Positions 38,213 through 50,682 of a stretch of DNA of 64,000 bases are shown in pieces; the stretch's first letter is position 1; every line of letters starts with the position of its first letter. The notes below the pieces were generated by a model. That model was given only the letters and a program-made list of their open reading frames with translations, was not told the DNA's origin and did no database searches. The stretch is from Taenia hydatigena. Its lineage: Eukaryota > Platyhelminthes > Cestoda > Cyclophyllidea > Taeniidae. A program made the position numbers and the translations under genes. The DNA lies in the NCBI GenBank assembly GCA_036345935.2, contig JADWOT020000595.1, forward strand, positions 161,001 through 225,000, in the 5' to 3' direction.

Positions 38213-38609
38213 CGTGGTGGACAAAGTGACTTGTGTGGCAACACTGCAAAGCTTGAGACATTTGGTATACAGATATCCTGTTTGGAGTGACTAGAAGTTG
38301 GATCCTGCCTCGACATTGTTTGCATGAATAGCAGTGCCTTCATAACAGGAATCTAACTACTGTCTCAGATCCACAGGCATTCATGCCGCGAATTCGAGGC
38401 CATGGGGTTCGAGTAAGAGTGCATTTCCTCTCTGACCCTATTCAAGGGAACATCCTCACCTCACCATTCTTTGTCAATTCAACAAATGGCATTAAGTTAC
38501 CTCGACTTCCATTTTCGGTGTTTCGGAACAACTGAACTTACTATTGGAAAAATGCAAGTAACACCGCTTTATCAGTCCTTTGTAAATTATAGTGAGTGTG
38601 CAAGATTGG

Positions 38610-40340
38610 TCAAGATTGGTCAATTTTAGCTGTAATGGTCGGTTCGCTACCTATTTTAGTCAATGTGGGTCTCCGCAACCGAAAAAAGAACGGAAGGTGA
38701 GCACGATTTTCGAAGTGAGTAAAGAGTTAGTCACACAAATAATAATTCCCAACCGATTCAAAGCGCTTTCATTTCTCCGAAGTTAAAAATGCTTGCAACA
38801 AACATTTTCCCCATTTACTTTACGAATTCGCAATCCCTGTCAGTGCTATTTGCTGTGCCATTAGCATGTGACACCACTGAATGTGCTGCCAATGCTGGTA
38901 TCGGCCCGCAAGATGAATCGTTGACGGCTTTTGCCTTTAGTGTTCCAGTTTTCTATTCAATAAGTCTATTACAGACTACCCAACGCTATCATTTACGCTG
39001 ACTGGATTTACCTATCTCTTTTAACCAGTCAACTTTCAAGCGAGAAAATCACCGAATCATTTCTTTTAATTTTTACGCCTTTAGCAGAAGTTAACTAAAA
39101 CGCACTAAAATGAATCAACTCCGAGTACGGTAACCAGTAGTGATGACCGCAGAATGCAAGGTTTTGCGCTTTTAATTAACAAAATAAGAATTAGCACAAA
39201 TGTGTCACTGTGATGCAAGAATCAGTTGTGCTGAGGACATGAGGGGACATAGAAGTTGAGACGTCAACTGTGTAGGGATGTTGTGCACAAAGTATTTTTT
39301 ATTGTCTACTCAACTGTCTCCTACCACATTATAGGTCTTAGGGTGCCGCAGCGAGAAATTGAGTTAGAAGAAGAGGTCGCACCTACACTCACTAATATAA
39401 TGCCAGGCATGTAGTCAGAACTGCAGTCGGTGGTGATTGGTGAAGCAGAACGGGTTTAGCATAACGATCACAAGTCACATGTTAGCTTTTCTGAAATGTC
39501 GGCTTCAGCTCTGAGCCTATGACCGCAGGCGATGGGGGTGGAAAGTGCAGTTGAGCAGAAAACTTCAATAATCAAGGCGATTTCGCGCGAGACAGTATGA
39601 AAGGCAGACATATAATTTAGATAAAGTGTGGATCGCGTAAAAGCATTAATTTTGAGATTCGTGTCTACAAAAAAGTGATATTTATGAGTTCAAATTTAAA
39701 TTTGGGTTTAAATTAATGTCTTGTTAGTGAAGAAGTGAGGGAAGTATGGGGAACCCAAAAGACCAACAGAGAGCAATGGAGCCAATGCTTTACGGTGATA
39801 ACCCCAGCTAGACGAGGAAAATTCACTGCCATTATTTTGTAGCTGCAGTCACGTTTCACGCAGCGTCTTAAGGTGCACATCAAGTCAAAGTGAGTACATT
39901 GCCAACGATAGCCACAAAATGGACTTTCTCAAACTTTGATGACTAAATTAACACGATGGTATTTAACAGCATTGTTTTAAAGCCAGGCCGAGCGTCGTAT
40001 ATCTACTAGTGGTCAACTCATTCAGTCTTGACACTGCCTCTGGTAAAGTGAAAAAGAATTTAATTACACCTGAAACAGTTGCAGCGTTTGTTCACCTACA
40101 ACAGATTAAGATGCTCAAAGGATTTTGCTCCTCTCCTCTTCGTGTTGCCGAAGAGTCCGCCCTCACTCACCTACGCTTGCCATCACATGATGCGCATAGA
40201 ACGCACCATTTGCTTACAGGTCAAATCAATTACGCCTCAAAGGCATCAGAGCACTCGGCATGAAACATAACACCCAACACGAAATACCAATTGACTAGAG
40301 ACACTATATTAGAGCCATGAGGCCCTTCTTTACCGGTTAT
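38610..40340. repeat. Arm segment with further diverged copies
   Basis: This part of the right arm (left counterpart about 240-1,980, reversed) recurs in direct orientation at 41,985-43,345 and 52,540-53,680. Shared markers include GCAGAACGGGTTTA, TGTCGGCTTC(A/G)-CTCTGAG, GACCAACAGAGAGCAATGGA and CAATTGACTA. The outer part carries an 84-residue frame (40,009-40,263) whose left copy lacks 30 bp. Confidence 0.75.
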
Positions 40341-40501
40341 CAAGTGGATGCAAATAAGAAGACATTTTGGTTAATTTTGTAATGATTCTCAGTAAATGAC
40401 GAATATCTTTTTAAAGAGATGTTCACGAAAGTTACAAAACTTATTAGAATGCTACAAGTGAAAATGGAGCAAATGCTTCACAACTGGCAATAAACGGGGT
40501 T

Positions 40502-40798
40502 TTGCTTAGACTTAAGACCGACATTTGTGCAGTAGTGAGGAGCCAGCAAATGTATCTACAAATGTACGATTTAGATGAGGATAGCACATCATTCGCATGT
40601 CCCGGCAAAATTGTTCAACTCCAACTTGCGCGGTGTCAGTGCGATAATGCAGTTTGTGTCGGTCGCCAAATCAAGAAAAAATTAATGTCAGAGCTAAAAT
40701 GGACTAAACACGTAGTGTCCCTAAACCACACCTCAAATATGCCAACATCGAGTGGTGTAAAGATGGAGGACGCCCTGCAGTTGCTCACAAACACTTAA
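40502..40798 (+). CDS. Candidate terminal exon at the outer palindrome end
   Basis: A 98-residue frame ending in TAA at 40,796-40,798, after an acceptor-like TTGCTTAG. It holds M-Y-D-L-D-E-D-S, F-A-C-P-G-K-I-V-Q-L-Q-L-A-R-C-Q-C and G-R-Q-I-K-K-K-L. The first 15-20 codons have a counterpart at the very start of the window (minus strand), where the frame is also open. Four cysteines could suggest a small metal-binding fold, but no family is recognised. Confidence 0.35.
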   Translation: MLRLKTDICAVVRSQQMYLQMYDLDEDSTSFACPGKIVQLQLARCQCDNAVCVGRQIKKKLMSELKWTKHVVSLNHTSNMPTSSGVKMEDALQLLTNT

Positions 40799-40799
40799 T

Positions 40800-41400
40800 T
40801 GTTAATACTGAACGGTTCTGATTTACTACAAGTAAATGCGTTCTGATGTTCACATCTTTGTTATGAAAAGTAAACTTGCACTAAGTGACATCATCGCGAC
40901 CTTACAATGGGATCGCGCGAGTCAGTGGTAAGCGCCGATCCATCTCACGAATGCTTGTGTGCAGAATGACTGGCTTAGGCTTTAAACGCTTATTTGCTAG
41001 CCTGAGATGGTTGGCATGCCGAGGTGCACCTGTAATTGGATGAAGCTAGTGCTGCAATGCTTAATAGCAATGAAGTGATAGACACGCGCCAAAGCTGAGT
41101 AGGAATGGATATTATTTCAAGTGCACGAGTGAACTGGGAGGAGACTCTTTGGCAGCGCATAATCCCTTCTGCTTGACTAGTGATCAATTGTTGAACATTA
41201 CAAAGATACCGCATTATTGTCTTCCTCTGCCTTCGGTACCAGGCTGCTAAATGGGGTAGATTGGATACCGTTTGAAAGACACTACGAATCGCGCTAAGTT
41301 ATGGACTTGATTTTTACAAGGAATAAAAGAAAACTTCTTTCACGCTCATTTTGAAATCACTGGCAGGCTCTATTAGGGAATCCGGTTGCGTTCTGCCAAA
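40800..41400. other. No gene seen
   Basis: Only one 74-residue chance-like frame (40,990-41,214, minus). No repeat match to the arms was noticed. Confidence 0.5.
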
Positions 41401-41409
41401 AGTTATCTG

Positions 41410-41955
41410 TTATAGTGGATGATTTTGAAAAAAAGATCCTAGGCGCATAGTAAACACAGTAATTATTTGGATGTGACAAACGATGTCAATGTTGCTGTTA
41501 TTTCTACGCACGTGGTGTAGAACCTCAATCCTTACCTTGTAAACGATCGATTTCGGCTGGTAAGAAAGCCACGTATTTGCTTCAAAGGAATTGGCAACAC
41601 GTTTGCTTTCTTCCCAAATGTAAGCGCCAAGTAAATAGACTTGGCAGCATTTATTAAAGCATAAAGCATTTAAATTGTTCAAAAAGAAAAAGTGATGGGT
41701 AGTTGTTTCAGTGGAATGGAGTAATGAAAGCAAATTGTCAAATTGGATTATCAAAACAGGACACAACGCCAAGTACTTCATATTTAGCCCAAATTTGTGC
41801 AAGCGGATGTTATGTAGGGTTAGATTATGAGTAATGAAGGGAAGTTGTGCGGATGGCAATGGCTTCAGCAAGACCCTCTTCATTACGAAGCTGGAGTGGG
41901 AGCCAAGCTGGGTGCTAACAAGCATCATATCTAGGCTGTGAACAAGATCGGTCAA
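41410..41955 (-). other. Longest open frame in the window, 181 residues
   Basis: Open for 181 codons. The C-terminal half includes Y-I-W-E-E-S-K-R-V-A-N-S-F-E-A and W-L-S-Y-Q-P-K-S-I-V-Y-K, after which a strong donor (TACAAG|GTAAGG) occurs in the frame. This suggests a real exon ending near 41,536, preceded by an acceptor-like TGCCAAG at about 41,648. The N-terminal half is low in charged residues and looks non-coding. No family recognised. Confidence 0.35.
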
Positions 41956-41984
41956 TCATGGCTGTAATGATTGCGTTGCCATCT

Positions 41985-43345
41985 ACCTATTGCAGTTAGT
42001 GCGGATCTCCATATACGCAAGAAGAACGGAAGATGAGCACGATCTTTGGAATGTGCTGGAAGTCAGTTACGTATCCGATGATCCCTGACCGAGACAGGAA
42101 TGCACATAAAAGTGGGAACGCCATCAGTGTGTAAAATGCTGTATACAAAGCACTTTCCATTGTCTAATCAGCTGTTTCTTTCCACTCTGTGGCTATTGGG
42201 ACCCGCAATGTGAAGTTGATTTACAAGATGAGATCGAGTCTTTGTGGTATGAATCAGAGTTGCTGGTAATCGGTGATGCAGAACGGGTTTAACACAACTG
42301 ACACTGGTCATATGATAGCTTTTGTGAAATATCGGCTTCAGCTTTGAGAATGTGAACTTAGACGATGAGCAGGAAACTTCAATAACAAAGGCAAAGTCGC
42401 GTGTTATAATATGGGAAGCAGACGAAAATTATGTTGATCTGCTGGTCATGTAAAACCATTAATTTTGAGCTCCGTCTCTTTAAACAAATGTTGCTCATGA
42501 TTTTACATGAATTATTGAGAGAATGGCAATTAGGAGTCTGTGGGTTCATCAAATGTGTGAATCTTGATATTGCATGGAATTGTGGAAGTAATGACTAGGC
42601 TTTCATGGAAAATCACGCTGTTCAGTGGACGTCATCACTATGAAATAATGGCAATGCTGCCAACGATTATAGCTCAAAAATTTAAGGTTTCATGACTCTG
42701 AAATTTATTGATGTCTTGTAAATAGAAAAGTGAGAGCAGTGTGGGAAATCGACAAGACCAACAGAGAGCAATGGAACCAATCTTGACGGCGATGACCTCA
42801 GCTTGACAATGGGAATTGGCTGCAATGATTTTGTAGCAGCGGTCATGTTTTACGCAGCGCTTTAAGGCGCACATCGAGTTAGAGTAACTACGTTGTCAAT
42901 GATAGCTATGGAAATGAACGTTCCTTGATCTAAGTAGTTAATCCAGCACAATGGTATTGAACAGTGTCGTTTGAAGGCCAAGCATAGCGTCGCCTATCTA
43001 CTAATGGTCAACAACTCCTTCAATTATGGCGTTGCTTTTAGTGAGGTGGGAAAATCTAGTTAATTACACCTGAAGCAATTGCAGCGTTTGTTCACGTTCA
43101 GTCGATGGAGGTGCTCAATGATTTCGCACCTCTCCTATTGGTGTTACTAAAGAGTCGTCTTTCAGTCACCCACGCTTGTCATCACATGGAGCCCAAACAA
43201 CTCACCATTTGTTCTTTGACATCGTAAGGGTTAGTTTGCAGGTCAAATCTGATGCTCATCAAAAGCATCATGGTCGTCAGCATGAAGCGTAATATTCAAC
43301 ATGAAATACCAATTGACTACAGACATATTTTAGAGTTGTTTTGCC
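41985..43345. repeat. Direct copy of the 38.6-40.3-kb segment
   Basis: Collinear with 38,610-40,340 and 52,540-53,680. Like the latter it contains a ~200-bp block (about 42,490-42,680) that both palindrome arms lack. Frames present in the arms are broken here. Confidence 0.7.
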
Positions 43346-43943
43346 CTTCTCCACTTGCTATATTGCCTAAGCAATTCTCAACGCCAGACAGGAGACGTTT
43401 CAGCGATTACTCTTCTTTCTTTAGAACCGTCGTCATCCTCCTTCGAGGATGAAGCGGATTCTCTAAAACAGCATAATAGTCATCACTTTGACTCCTTCGT
43501 TACAAAAACAAAGAAGAGTGATCCCTGCATGGTCTCACTCTACTGCTGCACGAAAACGAAAGACAAGGAGGAGGACTTTAGTGGGGCATCTGTGGCACCT
43601 TGCAGTAAATTGACTAGAGGATTGGATTGAATGAAAGACCACAATCTAGCTGCTCAAATGAGTACATTTGTCTGAGAAGCTGAGTGATTCTTACTGTCCG
43701 ATATCATTATCAAGTCACCGAAGTGTCAAAAGTGCCATGTGGCTGGGGCATCAATTGTCGTCGTGAAGACAACATGACTGCATTGCAGAGAAACCTACAG
43801 AGAGGTAGTATCTGCTTATGTCAACCTCAAGCATTGCACCATGGGATGCTACTTTCAAGCTTTTCCATGGTGAACTGCAAAGCTGAGTATCAACTCTGTC
43901 TCTTCGCCTACTACAAGATGCATGCCCCAGTAATCATTGAGCA

Positions 43944-44186
43944 GTGTCATCGTCTGTAAGACCAAGCATGTACGATCAATTTGCATACAAGAGCGAAGGA
44001 GGCTCGGTAACCACACCTCACCGTGATGAAGTGAGGATTCAGCTCCCCTTCTCAGACGCTCTGGTACCTCCGTTGTCTGAAGGTCATTTTGCGGTGGAAG
44101 GAGATGTAATGGTCTCGTATCTCAACTCTCCTCTGTCGAGAGTGCTGTGCTGCGACTGTGGGTCTCCTTCATCGCACACAGTATGA
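43944..44186 (+). other. Coding-like open frame, unknown
   Basis: An 80-residue frame with M-Y-D-Q-F-A-Y-K-S-E-G-G-S-V, T-P-H-R-D-E-V-R-I-Q-L-P-F and V-M-V-S-Y-L-N-S, ending at TGA. The make-up is protein-like and free of low complexity. It overlaps the start of the 44.2-kb repeat, and splice sites were not resolved. Frames at 43,355-43,630 and 43,684-43,959 just upstream are similar in quality and could be exons of the same region. Confidence 0.28.
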
Positions 44187-44990
44187 AGAAATTGCCCTGT
44201 AAAGCAGTTGACATACTGATGTAGTAACTAAAGAAACAGTTACGCAGCATTTGAGTTGAGTAGGATGTGAGCCTGCGATCGGTGACACGGTCGTGTGCTT
44301 CGGGACGCGGTAGCCTTTGCTCTGTAGCTCTCGCGTGGTATCCACACACCTCATCTAGTCTTCCATGTGTGCCTCTCAAGCACAAAGCCGCAATCCCTGC
44401 TCGCATCCTAAGTGAACGCATAGTCCACGTTGAAGAGCAGTTTTGTAACACACCTCTCATCCCTACTTCCATTCTTTCAGCCCTGAAGTAATCACCATCC
44501 TTTCTCAACAGGACAACAAGTAGCGAGGGAAGAGGAAGAAGGATAGAATAGAAGAAGCGTGTCACTCTCATTGGCTGTTTTTAGTTATCAAACCAGGCAC
44601 AGGATGCCAATGCGCATTCTGCAACTGCAGCTACCACCCGTTTGCTCTGCACTTTTACCTTTGATTCATCCTTAGCTCGTATATTAACCTGGTTTGGAGT
44701 CAGCTGTCCTTAAGTGAACCTCAGCTGCGTGACAGGTAGGAAGAAAGTTGATACAATTAACCCTTCATATGACAGCAAATACTCATCGTACAGCCATGTT
44801 TGAGATCAGAAACTTTTCCATCTGTCAATTGGTGACATGAACTGGCTTTTGGTCAGCAACATTGAACACCCTCAAGGCATGCACTTACACCTGCCCACCT
44901 TTATGGGCCAGTTTTGCACCACGAGAGGCTTCTTACAATTTACTTGACCACTTGCAGCTGCTAAAAGCTGTCAATTAGGGGAATGCGATG
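44180..44990. repeat. 0.8-kb dispersed repeat, copy A
   Basis: Matches the reverse complement of 48,060-48,870. The minus-strand frame at 44,122-44,571 and the plus-strand frame at 48,446-48,865 align as proteins over the segment with L-C-L-(R/K)-x-L/T-H-G-R followed by V-C-G. The stretch 44,690-44,990 aligns with 48,390-48,060 reversed and with 58,376-58,690 direct, all sharing ACCTCAGCTG and AAAGCTGTCAATT. Confidence 0.65.
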
Positions 44991-45269
44991 CATTATTGCT
45001 CCATAATCTATTGGAAACCTCCACTGACAGCTACCATCGTTTGCTACCATTCGTGCGCCTCATGGAACACTTTTGTCAGACTAACGAATTCAGACCTTTT
45101 TTCCAAAATGCCGACCCAGAATCAAAAAGATGCCAGTGACTCCGGTAAACCTTCTGCTTTTTCCTTTCTTTTGTCCTCCTTATCCTCTATTCCTTTACAG
45201 TATGGCATAATAGCACGATTCATGCAAAAATTTTATCACATTGTAACTTTTTCATCTACATGTGAGTAG

Positions 45270-47380
45270 CGTCAGGTGGAAGATAATGTAAGTAGGCATG
45301 AGGTGCGCGACAGCCGCCTCTGTTACTTTCCTTATATAATTTCATCAACTAGAAGTGATGCACACTGGTAGTACCTGCAGCCACAGTCAGTGAAGTCTTT
45401 TCTGCCAGTCAACGAGGGTGCTGCAGTACCAACTAATTGCACACATAAATCTCTGCATTGATGTCCTCACAACGAGATTGGCAACGTTGATAAAAGTGAA
45501 GAACACATTTTGGCCTCATCAAAGGGTGACTGTGACACACCCAATAGGCATGTCAAACGGGCATCGTTCGCCGTCGGGAGTAAAACATAAACTAGATGTC
45601 TGGTTAATCATCGACCCACCGAGTGAGAGAAGCAATGGCAAGTGACGTATGTGATTACCTCTAGGATTCGGTACATTCATGGAATCAAAATGCAACCGAT
45701 AGAGGAGTATTGTCTAACAGAAACTCCAGCACTGCCATCCTCAATCAACGTAAATTCCTCCGATCTACAAAATGCCTGATGGCTTGATCACTGGCAAGTC
45801 CTGTTGGCCAATGGACAGTTGCACTCTAGCCTTAGATGTCAGCCTAATGGTCTACCTATTGACAGGCTAGTCAATGTCTGACTTGCATCTTAGTCAACGC
45901 AAACATAATTCAACACTTATGCCATCCAAAATTGCACATAAGGGATCATAAATACTTTGGACGTCAGGTAGTCATCCCACATCCATCCCCAAAAAAGCCC
46001 AGAAATGAGCTTCAAGCAGTCACTGTTGCCAAATTTGTTGCTACGACGCCACTTTTGCTATCTAAACACCTTTAAATGTGCTCGCATTCAGCTACCACCC
46101 TCTCATCGAATAACACATCAGTAGTACGATCACTAGGCTGTGTCTCACCTACTTATATCGCCTTACCCAACTAATTCGACTGTCCAATTAATTTGTAGTG
46201 CTCTCAGTAATCCACTAGTCAGCCGGCCAGGTAGCCATGTTAGTGTTCAAGTAAGAGGATTGGTTCAGTCTTAATTAATTATCATCAAAGTTGTTAACTG
46301 ACTGGAAGAATGTATCAGTGCAAGTTGGCTTCCTTGAAGGTGGTCATACACAGTAGATCGGATAGGAGATTTTTGGTTTTTGTTTACTTCGGTAGCGTTT
46401 CCATATTACTACAATCAAGATTGCCCTCTGCTGCAGTCTAACAACCACCATGTGGTATGCTAAGCTGCTAGAGAACCAAGGCAGACCAAATGATCCACTC
46501 GGTTTTCTATCCAACCAAACAATCAGCTGTTTGAGGGAGATCACCTGTAGACAATACATAAGTGTTCTACCCACACGTAGGTGTATCAGGTGGAACTGAG
46601 GCTTTAAACACACTGTAAAATAAAGTTTCGACAAATGAGCCTAATCAATTTACGTGCCATGTCCATGGAATTCGCTTACTGGAGTTGTGTAGGAAGCATT
46701 GGTAGAAGAACCCTGTGAAGGAAGGAAAGGTAGGTCTATACCTCGTGAAGTAATTTATTGCCATGCAATCATCATGACACCACTTGCGTTGACATGAAAC
46801 AGCCAATTAATGGGTAGTCTCATGCTTTCATTGACATGGACAGCTATCACTGGAGTTATCCTTTTGCTTAGCATTCGCTGCCATGCACACACGTGATGTT
46901 CAAGTCGTCTTCTTCGTTGCAGTGCAAGTTGTTGAGTAACTTAACAGTCGAACCACCCACTTGATTAATAAACAACCCAAGTGACCAGCAGTTTGAATAG
47001 GGATTATTCCTTGCCAGCAGCTATGGCACATTGCCCACGTTCTCAAATGTGCGTAGACTAGCATCTCGATCGGTTGATGCTGTCTATAACGACCTCACAG
47101 TCAAAAGTAAATGTGGCTCCAGATTGATAAGCTGTTCAGCATATTGGTTCATTTAATGGTAACAGCCTGCTTCTCTTGGTTATCCAATGGGTACGCTATG
47201 CTCCCAACAATCTAGTAGCCAGTCAGTCATTTGGATCGGATTCAAAAGCTGTTGCTGATAGCCTCACTAGGCGATCAACCAATTACCCATCTAACCAACA
47301 GCCCAAATTGGGATATGGATAGGCCATGGAAATGGCTTCACTAAAATGACCTTTCGAGTGTGCTTCATCGCCTCCTTTTC
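45270..47380. other. No gene supported
   Basis: Frames at 45,418-45,645 and 46,344-46,634 (minus, 96 residues) are open but lack splice context. The sequence has short recurrent words (ACTAGTCAG, CTAGTCAATG) without a clear array. A serine-rich frame just before (44,988-45,269) is a possible exon of low certainty. Confidence 0.4.
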
Positions 47381-47390
47381 CCATATTCAG

Positions 47391-47639
47391 ACAAGCCATT
47401 TATTAGTAAAAATGGAACGTTCTGGAGTGAATTTCTTCACACTGAATTGCAAGCTCAGCTTCCAGCGATCAAAGAACGTCGTTTTCGTTAATGCAACGCA
47501 AACCCTAAATGATGACAACTGCGGAAATCCTCTTTACTGTGTCGGCAACCTTGCTCTAAGTCACATGAGAGGGCTCCGAATGGAGCAAATGACGCAAAAT
47601 GTAGTTCAAGTTGCTCTGACGTGGAAGGGCAACAACTGA
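47391..47639 (+). CDS. Candidate terminal exon, unknown protein
   Basis: After a CCATATTCAG acceptor the frame runs 82 codons to TGA at 47,637-47,639. It includes G-V-N-F-F-T-L-N-C-K-L-S-F-Q-R and D-N-C-G-N-P-L-Y-C-V-G-N-L, with N-A-T as a possible N-glycosylation site. Cysteine spacing would suit an extracellular segment. No family recognised and no upstream exon found. Confidence 0.35.
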   Translation, partial: TSHLLVKMERSGVNFFTLNCKLSFQRSKNVVFVNATQTLNDDNCGNPLYCVGNLALSHMRGLRMEQMTQNVVQVALTWKGNN

Positions 47640-48059
47640 TAACATTGTTGAATGACTTCAACCTCGCTTCTCTATTCCTCGGCACTCATGCAGATTTGAT
47701 GCCTGGCCATTTATACTAGATTTGCTTGCCATTAATGTCATTTCGACGACCCTGTTCAGGGGCTAAAGTAGTCGAATATCAGAGCAGTTTGCAGGTGGAA
47801 GTGATCAAATGAGTTGTTGAGTGCCCTTTCTTTACGATGCATCATACAAGTCAAAGTAGAATTCGACTCATTGTAGCATTTGAATTCGGGATACTGACAA
47901 GTCAGTGTGAATCAAGCAGCGTAGCCTAGATGAACAATGTCGACGACATTCAAATGGTGGGGTATTCTTGGCATTCCGACACATTAAAATGCTGGAATGG
48001 TCCCTCGTACTAAGCAACACATCTGCTATGTCTTACTGATGCTGGCATTTCGAATTAAG

Positions 48060-48870
48060 GGATTTGATAAGTCCACTCTAACGAAGTTGCTTTGTCAGGC
48101 TACAGATAGTACGCGCGAGAGATAGCCAATGGTGATAGCTGTAAGTAGAGATTTCCGAACGGTGCTGGGCTTTACCAAATTGACAGCTTTGAGCAATTGT
48201 AAGAGATCACCGGGACAAGCGGGTATAAACGCACGTCTTGGAAGTGTTCGATGTCCTACTGACCGCAAAGCCAAATCATGACACCAGCTGACCGAGGCAC
48301 AAGGTTCTGATCTTGCGCTTGTCGCATGAAGGGCAATCGCACATGCTTCCCTCCTTCTTGTCAAGCAGCTGAGGTTCATTTAAGGACAGTTTACGCCATA
48401 ACAGCTAAAGCACGAGCAAGGGATGAAGTGAAGTGAAGTTGCAGAATGCTATTACTGCAAAGCATCAATGCACATTGGCACCCTGTGCTTGGTTTGCTGA
48501 CTGGAAGCAGTCATTCACTCATTCCAACATTCCAACAGTCCTCTCTGGGGGACTGGTTAATGACACACTACTTTCCGTTTCCCTTCCCCTTCTCCGGCTT
48601 ATTATCCTGTTGGAAAAGGGTAGCGAATCGCGATGGTAATTGCCTCAAGGCCTTAAAGATGAGAGCAAGGATGAGGTTTACAATACTGCTCTTTGAAGTA
48701 GACTGTGCGTTTGCTCAGGATGCAAGCAGAAGCACGGCATTGTGCTTGAAGGATCTGCATGGAAGACCGGGTGTGGTGTGTGGGTGCTGCGTCGGTGTAG
48801 GGAATCGGCATGAATTTCGCACTGCACTTCTTACCTGTGAGTGTCTAAGTCAAAGAAACGGATAACTCGC
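48060..48870. repeat. 0.8-kb dispersed repeat, copy B (inverted to 44.2 kb)
   Basis: Reverse-complement partner of 44,180-44,990, about 3.1 kb away. The 94-residue minus-strand frame at 48,095-48,379 is open here and broken in the other two copies. Confidence 0.65.
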
Positions 48871-49419
48871 CTTCGTCACCCTCACTCAACCTTTTTACGC
48901 CCATCCCACCCGTCTCTCAGTTACTGTTGCCACACACATTGTTATGCACTTGCCCAAAGTGACTGTAATGTCTCAAGCCATGTCGAATGCGTGGCCCAAT
49001 CATACTATCAGGTGGTCACCACACCTTTGTCAGTTGACCAACTCCCCACATGTTCAGGGTTATGCAATACGTCATTTGTCCCAGATGATCACTCAGACCT
49101 CTAACCAGAGGTCGATTCTTACGTCACTTAACCCTGAAATTCACCTTGAATATAGACAATGGTTCCGATTTCACGTCTTTTTACCTGCATATTGACTAGG
49201 GGTCTAGTATTGCTCCGTTCTTCTTCATTCTCACTTATTATCCTGCTGTGAATAAGTGGTGAATTGCAGTGGTGATTGAACGAAAGCCCTGCTTTTAGGT
49301 TTCATTTTGAGCTTTTCTGACCAGAGATGACCCCTTGTGTCTTCTAAGTAAAAGTTGCAGTTTGTTAAAATGGAGTCCACGTTCAGTGCTATGGACCCAT
49401 TCCGATCAATGTCATTGCC

Positions 49420-50470
49420 CATCGCTCACACTTCACCATAGAATGCAAGGGATACCATAGTGTGGATGTAAAAATGGGCCCACTTAACCAACATATCAAC
49501 AGGCAACCCATTTACACTTTGAGTCCATACTATTTTGTGTGAAGACAAGACAGTGACTAAGGCTTGCAAAGCTTGTCGCTAAGGAAACAGAGGCATTTGG
49601 CTATACAATCACACAGCGAAGTACAATTAAATGTCTGCAATGCTAATAGAGTGCAGCACTACACCAATGGAAGGGGTGGATTTCGCTGCAAGTCCACACA
49701 GCAGCATTAGGTATTTTACAGCGGACATAGGAAACACAGCACTAATAATGTAAATGTTAGATCCTTACGAATGTGGTGGGAATGACACGTAGACAGAGTA
49801 AAAGTTGCTGATAACGTTGCAACGTAAATGGAGATTGACAGTTCGAAGTAATTGAGGCATCACGGGTTGCTTGCCTAAAGTGAGGAAAGAAGTGGCACTT
49901 TCTGAGGCAGATTTGCAAATAGGCTGAGTGAGGAAAGTAAGACTGTCTGCATCTTAAGCTCTTTTAAAGCAAATAATAATATGCGCCTCGAAATGAGCGT
50001 AGAAAGCGTACAATCACTAATTGTGTAACGAAGGGCCGTGAAACTATGGAATAGCCAAGGGCTCATTAAACTTGCTACTTCTTTTAATTGATAGGAACAT
50101 CGCAATAACCATGATAATCATAAAAAAATGCCAAGGCTTTCGCGACTTTTTTTGGACAAAACACTGTATTCAGATCTCCAAAATTACACTATTGTGTCAT
50201 TCGTTCAACATTACCAATTAAGTTCTGTGTGATTTGGTCCCTGCTCTTCATAGAGGGCATTTCTTGAACATCAGGCCTATTTGCCATGTGCTCCCCTTTC
50301 ATGCCGCATTATGGAGACAAATTCTCAACTTTGGCATTGGACCTACAGCTCGTAGGCTTCTATTCTTGAGGCAAACACGTCTTCTTCCTCTTCTCCTCCT
50401 TCACCGCGCACATCACTATCTCCCAGACCCTCACAAGTTGCCCTCTCCTTATGGCCGCATTCATCAAGGT
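49420..50470. repeat. Shortened third copy of arm sequence
   Basis: 49,420-50,100 matches right-arm 34,410-35,090 in the same direction (shared CACTTCACCATAGAATGCAA, AAGTACAATTAAATGTCT). It is followed at 50,220-50,470 by a diverged match to the reverse complement of 2,050-2,340, and then at 52,540 by the segment equivalent to 38.8 kb. The order is that of the arm, with the kinase-like part missing. A possible exon (acceptor GAACATCAG at 50,274, donor CATCAAG|GTATGT at 50,468) is open in one frame but unrecognised. Confidence 0.65.
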
Positions 50471-50487
50471 ATGTGAGTTTGTATGTA

Positions 50488-50493
50488 TTTATT
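50488..50493 (-). terminator. Candidate polyadenylation signal of the CAP gene
   Basis: AATAAA on the minus strand, 190 bases after the stop codon at 50,683. It is the first canonical hexamer seen downstream. Confidence 0.4.
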
Positions 50494-50682
50494 TCGCCAA
50501 AAAGGCAAAATAGAAAACAAGGAAGACATACCAGAGAATTGACAGAGCATGAAAGGTGGAAAAGTTGAAAATGTGGTAAGAGTACTTGGGGATATAGCGG
50601 GTGATTCACAGCACATAATTTTGGCTACAGTTAGTACAGATGGCACGCATTTACTCCTTATACACTATACAGGCTGGAATCG

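Larger units (their letters stand above)
24530..40560. repeat. Right arm of the ~16-kb imperfect inverted repeat
   Basis: Reverse-complement partner of 1-16,806. Its outer end is not visible because the left arm is cut by the window start; position 40,555 corresponds to base 1. It lacks the left block 1,985-3,430 and the 11.4-kb hairpin, and carries its own block at 32,555-33,420. Most kinase-like exons in this arm are broken, whereas the exon at 24,590-24,768 and the frame at 29,036-29,545 are intact here. Confidence 0.93.
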
